From Oncomelania hupensis (Eukaryota; Mollusca; Gastropoda; Littorinimorpha; Pomatiopsidae): a stretch of DNA of 64,000 bases. The stretch is from assembly GCA_036898135.1 (NCBI GenBank), contig CM072513.1, forward strand, positions 17,016,009-17,080,008, written 5' to 3'. The position numbers and the translations under genes are program-made. Below the pieces are notes generated by a model. That model did not search any database. It saw nothing but the letters and a program-made list of their open reading frames with translations, and was not told where the DNA came from. Positions 49,101-58,712 of the stretch are shown here, one piece after another; the stretch's first letter is position 1, and each line of letters begins with the position of its first letter.

Positions 49101-49737
49101 TTGTTCTCTGCGTAGAGAAAAATTCAAGCACTCGAGGATAGCAATCAAATATTGATTAACATTTTTTCGTCTAAAAGCATGCTCTTGCAAGCAGCTTGCT
49201 GTCGCTGCCGTTTTATTCTCTGCGTAGAGAAAAGTCCAGCACTCGAGGACAGGAATCAAATATTGAGAAGAGTTTATGTCTAAAAACCTGCATGGGGCTT
49301 TGTCACAGCCGTTTTATTCTTTGCGTAGAGAAGAGTTAAACACTCGAGGATAGAAACAAAATAACAGTTAACCGTTAACATCATATTTGATCGTTCTTAC
49401 ACAGCGCTTTTCCAACTCAGGAGGTGCTCAAGGCACTGGCTGATACAGGATCTAACTCAAGCTGCCCGAGGTGCCCATATCTTAGGATGTTTTGATTTTT
49501 TTTAAAGACACACCTCCATTTTCAAAACTAACATTGACTAGTGAAAACATCTGCACATTTTTGTGTGTAAAACAATTATAATGTAGGAACTGACACTTTC
49601 ATTGTTTTTTTTATCATTAGTCTCTTCTTTTCCTCCTTATTAATTAATCCTCATCGTCACTACTTATCATCAAGGTGACATTCATTATCATACTCATTGC
49701 CAACACCATCTGCATCAGGAGTTCAACATTAATGATA

Positions 49738-49826
<89 letters not shown>

Positions 49827-51709
49827 ATGTAAGACGCTTAATCCATGAAGAAAAGTTCAAACAGGCAAATAAGACTTATTCAGAAATGGGAGGTAACTTG
49901 TCAACTTGCCTTTTTGCTTTGGTTTTAGTTACCTAGAGTTATGCGTGCATAAACCTGGTTTGGGAACACTATGAAAACTACCCCTAGCTGCAAGTTTTAA
50001 TTTGGGAAAGAGGGGTGATGGTTGACTGGCAGTGCAAGGCCAAACTAGTGGAGCTAGCTGGGATTGCAACTAAAATCAACCTTTCTGTTGATCCGGGAGA
50101 TTTGATGGAGGACAGAGAAGAAATTGGAGGCGATAAACTGTGTTCGTTTACAAAGAATGTCTGCCCCAACGTTAGACAACTCTGCCGCAACATGCGGGCA
50201 AGCTGGCCAAAGTATACTGTATTTCAGAGCATTGTCTATCGGATTTTTTAGGTCTTCTACACTTTCTCAATGCTGCTGTCCATTTCTATATAAATCCCAT
50301 AACACACCAGGTTGGTGGGCTCCCTGAGTGCTGTTGGCATCACTGGACTGCTGTTGAGATCGGTGATTGGTCAGACTATCAGCCACATTACTGTAACACT
50401 TGGACAGCGATTCTCTGAAAGCGAAGTAACAAAGAATGGTTCACAATTCAAAATGTAAAAATATCATCGATCCAACAAACAATGATCCTGGAGCATAATG
50501 AATGTTTTAAAAACGAAACACGGCAAGACACACAAAAAACCCATGAATTCCAAAACAAAAGCATAATCAGAAAATCAGGGTATTGCATAAGAATTAATAT
50601 ACAACATTCAATTCCAGACAACCTGTAGACATGCAAGAAGGCATATCCACTTACAATGAAAACTAAAGTTGATGATAGGCAATTTTTCTTTTTCAGAACC
50701 ACACTGTTTAACCAAAACTGGCCGAGGCTTATATTGTCAATCCAAACTGGTAATTTGAAACCGAGCTATTGAGATTTTACAGCTACTGAACAAGAATTTG
50801 CAACAGTTGACACACACACACACACACATTGAAAAACTAATACCATGAGCTTGATGCTGTAAGGTTTTACCTTGAGGAAGTCTTAAAAAAGAAAGGTGAA
50901 ATTTGAAAATTTTATACAGTTTGTTTGGTTTCATTTTCACTTGCTTCTGCCATCTCCAAACCTCCCTATACTTGGTTCTAGGGCGACTCTAACCTGCTTT
51001 TCTGGGGAAGCACTCCAACTGCGATGAGCTCCTCCAGCATATGCTGTTGTCCATTCTGCACAGCCATCAGCCTGTCCTGCAGGCTCTGTTGTGTGTTCAC
51101 CACTTGACTGACATTGCTCGACAGTGTGCTCACCTCCACCTGAAATTAAATCAATGCAATCAATTATATTTCACTACCTTTCCGAGAAATAGAAATCCTC
51201 TGTAGCCATCATCACCTACCTAATCTTTGCACTTAACGCTCAACTTCTGGTACCAATAAAGCGCTCTCACCATTTTGTTTTAAGAATTCATGGAGTTTCA
51301 AAGCAACCAAATGAATTTAATTTGGTTATATTTATTTTAAAAAAATATAAAATTTAAAAAAAAAAGGCAAAGTTCACATGACTCAAATGTTTCTACCTAT
51401 TCGGAATATTCTACATGAAAATGAGTGTGCATAATGGGTGATGTTTCCAAAACTGAAACATTAGTTACATTAGAATGCAACGTAAGGTTGACTTTAATCT
51501 TGACCTGCACATGAACACCTATGCATGATCAAATAAACTAAAGCCAAAGTAGTATAATGATGAAAAACAGCCATGACCTTGAGATGACCTTAACCTTGGG
51601 ATCGCCTTGACATTCACATAATCTCTGATGCTCAAGTATGATAAAATAAACCAAAGTTGATGCATACTGTGGGTCAAATACAAAGTCACCCTATCGTAAA
51701 CTTTTTTTT

Positions 51710-51750
<41 letters not shown>

Positions 51751-52153
51751 GGGGTGTGTGTGTGGGAGAGGGAGCAGAGTGTGTGGGGGGATGAGGGTGT
51801 AGCATGTGTGTGTCCAAAAATCAGTTTAGAGTAAAAAATAATTCTGATGTACGACGAAGGTCTACTCTCTCCCACAACAACTCCATGATCCACAAGATTG
51901 AGTGATGTATCAGCTTTACTGTGACCTTTCCAACAAATGACTTTTCCAAATGTTGGAAACTATTTAAACTAAGTACACTAACCCTGAGATTTTCCATGAC
52001 CTTGGTAATGTCAGTAAGCTGCTGGTCTTGGCGTTTGCAATTGGCGTCAACTTGCTGCCAGTTAGAGCCCTTGTCCCCACTGTCTTGCATGCTTGAGAGT
52101 TGGTCCAACGCTGCCATAAAACCCACCTTCATATCCTGCACCATAGCTTGCAC
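35799..52153 (-). CDS. ARHGEF33: ARHGEF33-type Rho guanine-nucleotide exchange factor (12 exons placed, 5' end incomplete)
   Basis: The gene is on the minus strand. Exons: 51983-52153, 50994-51139, 50308-50414, 48986-49107, 46442-46490, 45327-45595, 44155-44259, 42890-42979, 42372-42517, 40066-40206, 37298-37655, 35799-37106. All junctions are GT-AG and every phase fits its neighbour. The total is 3,012 coding bases, or 1,003 residues plus stop. Residues ~1-110 are coiled-coil-like and ~200-400 form a DH domain (start DIVDSEQEY, LFPGSLGELCEQH, core LLTPLQRIPKYMLQLQ). The tail is Gln/Ser-rich and ends in the basic patch KKPFRTSLKNLFQRKK. The layout, the LFPGSL and QRIP motifs and the basic tail match vertebrate ARHGEF33 as I remember it. 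The DH domain should load GTP onto Rho GTPases. I find no PH domain. The start codon is not located. Confidence 0.85.
37298..37655 (-). CDS. ARHGEF33: ARHGEF33-type exon 11
   Basis: 358 nt, phase 2 in and phase 0 out. Acceptor AAATCAG, donor GTAATAGG. It encodes GYLPNWLEQQNNSFHTIGG, then a basic KIKRRL stretch. No known domain. Confidence 0.85.
37656..38176. other. Intron sequence, nothing recognised
   Basis: AT-rich, without an evident repeat or exon. Confidence 0.4.
38177..39970. repeat. Interspersed repeat, family D, split by a piggyBac-type insertion
   Basis: Its 5' end lies at 38177-38231 and the rest resumes at 38955. TGACCTTGACCTT occurs at about 39177 and 39193. The tail ends near CACGACATGTGAG at 39970. 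Confidence 0.78.
38232..38954 (-). mobile_element. Non-autonomous piggyBac-type element with TTAA duplications
   Basis: TTAA stands on both sides (38228-38231 and 38955-38958), at the point where other copies of the host repeat read a single TTTAACATG. The inverted ends are CTCTCTAACCCCCACAG and CCCTTTAACACACAGAG. On the minus strand, acidic pieces (for example DGEESDLDFHFDDLFLSD near 38590) and a downstream Cys-rich piece (CCAVC near 38490) resemble the two extremes of a piggyBac transposase, with the catalytic middle deleted and frames broken. Confidence 0.82.
40066..40206 (-). CDS. ARHGEF33: ARHGEF33-type exon 10
   Basis: 141 nt, phase 2 in and phase 2 out. Acceptor TTTTAG, donor GTAAGT. 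It encodes a Ser/Gly-rich linker (SSFRSNASGSSGEVMP...) right after the DH domain, where a PH domain would stand in most RhoGEFs. Confidence 0.85.
40386..41930. repeat. Interspersed repeat, family D, interrupted by a LINE fragment
   Basis: The first part is at 40386-41280 and the second at about 41757-41930. TGACCTTGACCTT occurs at about 40535 and 40938. Confidence 0.75.
41281..41756 (+). mobile_element. 5'-truncated LINE 3' end
   Basis: The frames are broken, but the plus strand shows a typical LINE C-terminus: 'IQKCDRICNKCARDEFYFIF' then CPHFNDDRKELLKRY, then an AT-rich 3' region ending CCCATGGGGTTTTATGGAATAAAG. It lies inside a family D repeat. It carries inactivating stops. Confidence 0.7.
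42372..42517 (-). CDS. ARHGEF33: ARHGEF33-type exon 9: end of the DH domain
   Basis: 146 nt, phase 0 in and 2 out. Acceptor TTTGTAG, donor GTAAGC. It encodes VLRHTREEHPDHFNLQ and the last DH helix (LQDFVERFNQDIT). Reading through the donor gives an immediate in-frame TAA, so intron retention would end the protein right after the DH domain. Confidence 0.9.
42518..42889. other. Intron, nothing recognised
   Basis: Plain AT-rich intron. Confidence 0.4.
42890..42979 (-). CDS. ARHGEF33: ARHGEF33-type exon 8: DH core
   Basis: 90 nt, phase 0/0. It encodes DLISLLLTPLQRIPKYMLQLQ, the conserved DH helix with the QRIP signature that contacts the GTPase in DH domains. Acceptor TCTACAG, donor GTAAAA. Confidence 0.92.
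43089..43794. mobile_element. Fold-back element with ~190-bp inverted arms
   Basis: The left arm (43089-about 43280) is the near reverse complement of the right arm (about 43610-43794). The ends are GTGCCTGCCACAGG and CCTGTGGAAGGCAC. Flanking ACTTATT (43082-43088 and 43795-43801) is a 7-bp duplication, or 8 bp if the next G is counted. The ~330-bp centre has no protein-like frame. It lies in the intron between DH exons 44155 and 42979. Confidence 0.8.
43795..44154. other. Intron with a CT-rich run
   Basis: Only a (CTTT/CTCT)n run at about 44085-44147 stands out. On the minus strand it directly follows the donor of exon 44155-44259. Confidence 0.5.
44155..44259 (-). CDS. ARHGEF33: ARHGEF33-type exon 7: DH middle
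   Basis: 105 nt, phase 0/0. It encodes FLGLYEEYVESLPGSISCLR and SKSFRLYVK. Acceptor TTTGCAG, donor GTAGGG. Confidence 0.9.
44260..45326. other. Intron, nothing recognised
   Basis: No repeat family member is identified. There is a C run near 45108. Confidence 0.4.
45327..45595 (-). CDS. ARHGEF33: ARHGEF33-type exon 6: DH start
   Basis: 269 nt, phase 1 in and 0 out. It encodes HRRQAVQDIVDSEQEYCGQL, the first DH helix with the conserved Glu, then LFPGSLGELCEQHSQLL and WSYAGVVGDVF. Acceptor TGTACAG, donor GTAAGT. Confidence 0.92.
45866..46180 (-). repeat. SINE family B copy
   Basis: The body matches 16841-17180 ('gcgctggccaatacaggat', 'gcatgctgggtgt'). To its right, at 46217-46309, is a tRNA-like stretch with a different sequence from the head at 17188-17258. 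Confidence 0.78.
46217..46309 (-). repeat. tRNA-like head beside the family B body
   Basis: On the minus strand the A box reads TGGCTCAGTGGTATA and the B box GGTTCAAGTCC, with a longer spacing than a normal tRNA. It may be the head of this SINE copy or a separate one. Confidence 0.5.
46442..46490 (-). CDS. ARHGEF33: ARHGEF33-type exon 5 (49 nt)
   Basis: It is found only by phase: the exon at 48986 ends in phase 0 and the one at 45595 needs phase 1. This stretch, between acceptor CTTCAG and donor GTGAGT, starts at phase 0 and leaves phase 1. It encodes GKRAEPVNATSAAVES. Confidence 0.8.
46825..46930 (+). mobile_element. LINE 3' end with (GGATA)n tail
   Basis: It encodes MRAAEDRERW...VKRSSVV, the same C-terminus as the LINE at 52380-52925 on the other strand, and ends in an ATAGG/GGATA run. 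Confidence 0.7.
46961..47034 (+). repeat. tRNA-like sequence (anticodon position AGT), probably a SINE head
   Basis: The A box (TAGCTCAGTTGGTAAGAGCG) and B box (GGTTCGAATCC) are perfect and the D arm pairs, but the anticodon and acceptor stems pair poorly. A body follows to about 47150. A SINE is likelier than a working tRNA-Thr gene. Confidence 0.55.
47328..48915. repeat. 30-bp minisatellite, about 53 units, in an ARHGEF33-type intron
   Basis: The core is TGTTTTACTATTTAGACTAT followed by ACCCATGGGG. Units vary mostly at two spots (AACC, TCCC, ATAGGG). Two 31-bp units with ACACAATGGGG, at 47803 and 48345, sit in the same local context and point to duplication of an ~540-bp block. It ends about 70 bp from exon 48986-49107. 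Frames are open on both strands because 30 is divisible by three. Confidence 0.96.
48986..49107 (-). CDS. ARHGEF33: ARHGEF33-type exon 4
   Basis: 122 nt, phase 1 in and 0 out. Acceptor CTACGCAG, donor GTGAGT. It encodes LSLTQALAARCQDIDVSDSS and EEDLQRYN, an acidic linker before the DH domain. Confidence 0.85.
49065..49370. repeat. Three-fold repeat of the exon 4 acceptor region (~114-bp period)
   Basis: The motif TTCTCTGCGTAGAGAA with CACTCGAGGA downstream occurs at about 49104, 49218 and (with one change) 49318. Each copy holds the acceptor and part of the exon start. Confidence 0.8.
49393..49482 (-). repeat. SINE family B, fragment
   Basis: Matches the 'ggctgatacaggatctaac' part of the family B body only. 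Confidence 0.7.
49483..50307. repeat. Intron with (ATG)n microsatellite
   Basis: The ATG/GAT run spans about 49733-49825. The frames at 49984-50251 are not supported by splice sites that fit the gene. Confidence 0.75.
50308..50414 (-). CDS. ARHGEF33: ARHGEF33-type exon 3
   Basis: 107 nt, phase 2 in and 1 out. Acceptor CTTTCAG, donor GTGTGT (weaker). It encodes ESLSKCYSNVADSLTNHRSQ and a polar tail. Confidence 0.8.
50415..50993. other. Intron, nothing recognised except a short (AC)n
   Basis: The (AC)n run is at about 50810-50828. Confidence 0.4.
50994..51139 (-). CDS. ARHGEF33: ARHGEF33-type exon 2
   Basis: 146 nt, phase 0 in and 2 out. Acceptor ATTTCAG, donor GTTAGA. It encodes VEVSTLSSNVSQVVNTQQ and GQQHMLEELIAVG, a heptad-like helical stretch. 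Confidence 0.83.
51365..51840. repeat. Interspersed repeat, family D, truncated, with poly-T/poly-G
   Basis: The family D match runs to about 51700 and is then followed by a T run and a long G run (51703-51749). Confidence 0.75.
51983..52153 (-). CDS. ARHGEF33: ARHGEF33-type exon 1 of those placed (N-terminal helix)
   Basis: 171 nt, phase 0/0. Acceptor TTGGACAG, donor GTTAGT. It encodes VQAMVQDMKVGFMAALDQLS and later QQLTDITKVMENLR, matching the N-terminal helix expected in ARHGEF33. It has no start codon of its own, so at least one exon lies further right. Confidence 0.83.
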
Positions 52154-52302
52154 CTGTCCAACAAAAAAGAAGACACCAATGAGCCAAAGGAGGACATGGA
52201 ATGAAAATGTAATATAAAAACATTAAAATTATAATTGCCAAGAAATATTACGTTCACACCAACAGTCTCTCTCTCTCTATCTCTCTCATTTTCAATCTTC
52301 AT

Positions 52303-52305
<3 letters not shown>

Positions 52306-52367
<62 letters not shown>

Positions 52368-52927
52368 CCTACCGGTACCCTATTCTATCCCGTAACTCGG
52401 AGGTTCTAGGTTATAGGGACCACCACAGATGATCGGTTAACCAGCGTACTCCTTTCTCTGTCCGCAGCAACCCTCATGGCTTCGCTCAGTGTCAAACCAG
52501 TCCATTCTCGAATGTTGTCCTCCCACCTGTTTTTCGGTCTCCCTCTTCTTCTACCTCCATACACTGTGCCTTGCAGGATGGTCTTTGCAAGGCCCGATGA
52601 TCTGGTGACGTGGCCATACCATCGGAGTTTCCGTTTCTTCACCACTGTGAGCAAGTCATCGTGTTGCCCAATGGCTTGTGTGACGGTCTGTCGGACTTCG
52701 TCGTTGGTGATGTGCTGGGTATAGGAAATGCCTAGAAGTCTTCTGTAGCACCTCATCTCCATGCTTTGTATTCTTCGTTGGAGATCTGCTGTGAGGGTCC
52801 ATGTTTCACAAGCGTACAGGAAGGTGGAGATGACAAGGGAGCGCAGCAGCCTTACCTTGAAATGTGGACTGATGGTCCTGTCTTTCCAAATGGCAAATGG
52901 GCTTCAACCTTGTCAGAACAGCAGTAC

Positions 52928-52991
<64 letters not shown>
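52306..52991 (-). mobile_element. 5'-truncated LINE reverse-transcriptase end flanked by (TAA)n
   Basis: The minus-strand frame from about 52880 to 52406 encodes RLLRSLVISTFLYACETWTL, then 'MEMRCYRRLLGISYTQHITN', KRKLRWYGHVTR and GRRRGRPKNRWEDNI, the familiar C-terminal part of LINE polyproteins. A small frameshift lies near 52895. (TAA)n lies on both sides (52306-52367, 52928-52990). The right-hand run may be the older target or the tail of another copy. Confidence 0.85.
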
Positions 52992-53040
52992 GATGGATGG
53001 ATGTTATACACGCCTTATTCGGAAGTTCCTAAATCAGGCT

Positions 53041-53164
53041 CAAAGAGCGGCGATCTGTAAACACTGTTACAGACACTCCTATACATACACAACAAATACA
53101 CATTCTTCATTCAAACAGGTTGTGTAAAGTCAACTCGCTATCAGACTAATAAACTAATCTCTCC

Positions 53165-53222
<58 letters not shown>

Positions 53223-53785
53223 ATCTTAAGATTTCGACTCTCTGTGTCAGTTGTCAATCTTCATTTGACACAAAATGAACTGAGCCCTTCTCAATCTCTC
53301 TTTCCATCACCATCTCCCTCCAGTGAAGCATATTCAAAGCTATGTATACAAACTAGAATAGGAGGAGTAAGGAGGTGAGGGGAGGGAGGGGGAATGAGAT
53401 AGAAAGGCTGAAGAAATAATGAAGAAGCCCACTGACAGTAATCAGCTTGCCCACGTGGACCAGAATAGCCTACTTTGCAGGAACAATAAGACGGATGCAT
53501 AAGAAGCTTAGCATTAGCCATGAAAGTCCAAACTATATTGAACAATCCATGCATTAGCACAGCTATATGCTCTTCAGAGACAAAGAAAGTTGCCACTTCC
53601 CTTTTTTTTACACAAGGCCACAACGATAGAAAATAATATAATAACAACATAACATGTTTTGCATTTAAATGTTTGAGAGAAATATCTGAATAAATTAGAT
53701 TTGATCTCTTTTTTGTTATATCGATGGTGGTTATTTCTGTAATGTGCCACCCTTCATATCTGGCGCTATAACCTTATAGAATAAA

Positions 53786-53838
<53 letters not shown>

Positions 53839-53895
53839 GGAACCATTTCATACCAACCTCAACTATTAAAACAAGGTGACCACACGCATCCTTAC
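53041..53895. repeat. Intron or upstream sequence with (CT)n and (AC)n microsatellites
   Basis: CT runs lie at about 53157-53218 and 53788-53808, and AC at 53808-53834. No exon is recognised elsewhere. Confidence 0.6.
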
Positions 53896-53940
53896 CTTTG
53901 TCAAACTCTCTACATCTGCCGGCAGATTGCAGGCATGCAG
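53896..53940 (-). CDS. ARHGEF33: Candidate further 5' exon of the ARHGEF33-type gene
   Basis: On the minus strand, NLPADVESLTK is followed by a strong donor, GTAAGG, at 53895, in phase 0 as exon 52153 requires. The upstream edge is unclear because the 36-bp minisatellite begins at once. GCCGGCAG just upstream could be an acceptor. Confidence 0.45.
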
Positions 53941-54545
53941 AGAAATGATGGAGATAGCAATAAAGGATAACAGCGGAGAAATGATGGAAATAGCAATGAA
54001 GGATAACAGCGGAGAAATGATGGAGATAGCAATGAAGGATAACAGCAGAGAAATGATGGAGATAGCAATGAAGGATAACAGCGGAGAAATGATGGAGATA
54101 GCAATGAAGGATAACAGCAGAGAAATGATGGAGATAGCAATGAAGGATAACAGCAGAGAAATGATGGAGATAGCAATAAAGGATAACAGCGGAGAAATGA
54201 TGGAGAAAGCAATAAAGGATAACAGCGGAGAAATGATGGAAATAGCAATGAAGGATAACAGCGGAGAAATGATGGAGATAGCAATGAAGGATAACAGCAG
54301 AGAAATGATGGAAATAGCAATGAAGGATAACAGCGGAGAAATGATGGAGATAGCAATGAAGGATAACAGCAGAGAAATGATGGAGATAGCAATAAAGGAT
54401 AACAGCAGAGAAATGATGGAGATAGCAATGAAGGATAACAGCGGAGAAATGATGGAGATAGCAATGAAGGATAACAGCGGATAAATGATGGAGATAGCAA
54501 TGAAGGATAACAGCGGAGAAATGATGGAGATAGCAATGAAGGATG
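53938..54545. repeat. 36-bp minisatellite, about 17 units
   Basis: The unit core is GGAGATAGCAATGAAGGATA then ACAGCGGAGAAATGAT, with A/G and G/A variants. Every frame-compatible reading is open because 36 is divisible by three. The minus-strand reading is a very hydrophobic 12-residue repeat. Confidence 0.95.
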
Positions 54546-54689
54546 CCATTAACAAAACAGAGGGTCCAAAACTACCAAGAATTGTCATAACGTATCTAAA
54601 CATCCACAACCCCGCCATCTATAACGTAGGCCTACCAAGCGTCCCGTCCCGTTCAGTGTTAAGTTCGCGTTCCTCTTCGGGTCCAGAAA

Positions 54690-54985
54690 GAAGGTAAGGT
54701 AAAAGGTAAAGGTGGTCCCATAGCCTTGGGGAGCGTGATGTTGGAGATCACACTTATCTTGGGCCAGCGTAATGAGGGTGATGCCCATCTCTCTCTCTCG
54801 CTGCTTTACCTTCCCCACCCTTAAGAGAGTAGGTACTCAGTCACAGTTGAGTCCACTGGGGGTGTTGTTATTTGTCGCTTCACGGTTTGCGGTCACCCAT
54901 CCAAGTGCTAACTGCACTGGACGGTGCTTAACTTGCGACACAGTAGAGAGTGCTCCAACCACTGCGCTGTCCGACACCCCAAAAA
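54690..54985 (-). repeat. SINE with a 5S rRNA-like part
   Basis: The minus strand contains AAGTTAAGCACCGTC and CACTTGGATGGGTGACCGC, which match the internal promoter blocks of eukaryotic 5S rRNA. Before it stands an A-box-like AGCGCAGTGGTTGGAGCAC. The body recurs at 61157-61413. The tail is a (TTTACC)n-type run. Confidence 0.8.
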
Positions 54986-55961
<976 letters not shown>

Positions 55962-55964
55962 TTA

Positions 55965-56650
55965 CATGATTATTGCTTTAGGTCCAGCGGACTCTTCCGA
56001 GCCAAATCAGGACCAGGATAGCGGAATCAGAACCACAAAATCAAGACCACAACTTCGCTTAAAGATGACTCAACATTGATCCGCATAAAAGATCTGCCGA
56101 AACAACCCTAGTGGCAACACTGAAGGCACTCCACCAGCCGGTCACTTTACAATAAAGACATCCCACGCAGGTACGCTGAGACTATACTTTAATATATCGA
56201 ACCCCCGTTTACAAAAAAAAAGTAAAAAAGAATATAAACATCGTTATAAAATATCAACAAAACACATACATATAAAATGCCTACATTGCCAAATAATAAC
56301 ATCATAGGAAGCCCCAGTGACCACCTGGCAGAAAGTTTCCAATATTTCCAAGTTGATCCAACAGACATCACACACAAATGAGGAGTTTTGTCCCGGAAGA
56401 GTTTTCAAGAAAAAGGGTAGGTGACTGGTCTAGCGAAGAAGAAGAAGGTATAGCAGATTGACAGAACAGAGTAGGAGTGAGAAAGAACAAAGGAGAAAGA
56501 CAGCGAGAGTGGGAATTTAAAGTACAAAATTTCAAGAAAGTGAAGATACTATGTATACATGTATAATGAAACCCCCGGCACCCCCATGGTAAGGGAGATG
56601 GGGGGGGGGAAGAGAAGAACAACAACAACAATGTCCAAGAACAATAAAGA
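55965..56650. repeat. Interspersed repeat, family C
   Basis: A long copy with the same landmarks as 26770-27345. It also has a (CAA)n run at 56616-56630. Confidence 0.78.
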
Positions 56651-57087
56651 AGAACAAGGACAATAAATAAAAGAAAAAAAACATGAACACACATATGCGC
56701 GCGCGCTTACACACACACACACACACACATACACACAAAAGAAAAAATAAAGAAGAAAGCGCTCCCATTTGGAGATGATTATTTGTGCAGCTGAGAATAT
56801 ATTGAACTTGGCAGGCTGCGGTTTACTTGCGAGCTAATAGCGCAGGATGCTCGTTAACAAACCCTTTCCAACAAACTAAGGGAATAATCACCCAACACTG
56901 TGACCGGGCTGATGACAGTCGGAAGCCGCTTTTCCTTTACAGACTGTTGAGCCTGGCTAGGAAGCCGTTTGTATAGGTTTGGGATAAAGTTACTATACAA
57001 TCAAGGTATCGTTGGCTCTGAAGTACTCAATAAAAGAGTAGAGGGCATGGCTGACTTTTGTTTGTTCCCACAACAACTCAACTAAAA
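56651..57087. other. Unassigned sequence
   Basis: A short (AC)n lies at 56709-56735. No exon is seen. Confidence 0.4.
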
Positions 57088-57310
57088 GCGAGCGTTGTGG
57101 CCAAGTGGGCTAAAGCGGGACTAACTTGCCTTGTCCACAAGCCAGAAACCAATGGCGCCTGGCGTGGGTTCGAGCCAGCATCTGGGCGTTATGTTTCTCC
57201 GAATATTATTTACTTTCGACTCGGGCAACGTCTCGGGGGTTTTCTCCGGGTACTCCGGTTTGCTCCCCCAGCAAACATTTCAAAAATTCACAAATAATGT
57301 TAGGTAGATA
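57088..57310 (+). repeat. SINE, family A, best copy
   Basis: The head has TGGCCAAGTGGGCTAAAGCG (A box) and GTGGGTTCGAGCC (B box). The body follows and a (GT)n run (57316-57397) begins where it ends. Confidence 0.83.
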
Positions 57311-57315
57311 GGGTT

Positions 57316-58189
57316 TGTGTGTGTGTGTGTGGGTGGGAGTGTGTGTGTGTGGGGGGGTGGGGGTGGGGGGGTGCGTGTGTGTGTGTGTGTGTGTGTCTGT
57401 ACACCGAGGCATCCCAGCTAGACGAATAAAGGTTGAATGCCAAGTTATGATGAGGCGGATGAAGATAAGATGATGTTGTCTTATCTTCCGTCTGGCACCT
57501 TCTTCGTACATAAATATATAACAACCGTGAAATAGTGTAGCGGCCAAACAATATTAAGACAAATAATAATACACATAATACAGGATGCTATATACGCGCC
57601 TTTCCCCAAATCAATCAGGCTCAAAGCGCGGCGATCTATACCAACATACACGCTCACCTGTCTCATCCATCCTCACACACACCAAATATACACCACATCC
57701 ATCACTCAAACAGGTGGTATAAAGAGCAACAACCACAACAACTACAACAACATCAACATCAAAACGGCAGAAGCAGGCGTCTGCATTCTTAGGAAGCCTC
57801 TAATTGTTACTTAAAAGATTCCTAGAGGTTTCTAGGTAACAGACGTGGCGACGGCGACGGCGTTTATATCAGTTGAGACAATGACACCGACCGAAAAGAT
57901 GCAAAGGTAGGGAAAAAATGTTCAATGTCAGTTGCTTCGTATCAATAACTAACAGACCTAGGCAGAGTTGACAGAGAAGGAGAGGGATCATGGGTTGCAA
58001 TAAAAATTTTAAAAAGGCACTAAAACATGTTTAATTAAGTCAAAAAGATACCAACGAGAAAAAAGATAAATAGGTACAAATAGACTTCTCTACATACTCA
58101 GGTGGGAAGGCCTTTATGTTAGTGAATTTGTGGAACGATCAGACAGCATGCAACTATACAAGCACGTCAAACGCGGTATGAGTTGTAAC
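57316..58189. other. (GT)n microsatellite, then unassigned sequence
   Basis: After the GT/GGT run (to about 57397) I recognise no gene. A short hairpin (CCTCTAATTG... / ...TAGAGG) lies near 57800. Confidence 0.5.
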
Positions 58190-58712
58190 TAGAAGAGTAA
58201 AGCCCATATGACTCGCAATAATTAACATGAAAAGGAGTGCCGAGACAAAACAAAATGAAACCCGTGAAATGCAAAGTAATGCCGACTTTCATCTTTCTAT
58301 GCTCTTGACCTTGAGATGACCTTGACCTCCGGCTCCAAATACACTCACGAACTATCAAATAAACAACAGCAAAAGTTGTACTTTATACTTTAAGTTTGGA
58401 CTTCATATCTCTCATAGTTTAGGGTCATGGGCACTTCAAAGTACCTATACTAACTGACTTTGGACAGCTCGTGACCTAGACCTGTAAGGCTGACCAAATG
58501 TGCAAAAGATGTGTAAATTGATTTCAATCATACATCAAAGAATCAAAAGTTCAATATTAATAACTTAGAAAAGAAGTAAAATTTTGTGAAAAATTGTAAT
58601 GTTCTTTTACTAACATTTGTTAACACCGTGACCTTGACGTGAAATCATGCATTCACTGATTATTTATGAGGTACCATGGATAAACACCATCTTATCAAAT
58701 TTGGTTGTGATA

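Noticed and set aside
50015..50251. 78-codon plus-strand ORF and its minus-strand partner (49984-50193)
   Set aside because: It lies in an intron, has no phase-compatible splice sites and no recognised motif.
53866..54618. 250-codon hydrophobic repeat ORF, minus strand
   Set aside because: It arises from the 36-bp array. Only its end, near 53896-53930, looks like an exon, and that is listed separately.
57885..57912. Possible tiny first exon (ATGACACCGACC... before GTAGGG)
   Set aside because: Too short to support, with no partner exon found downstream on the plus strand.
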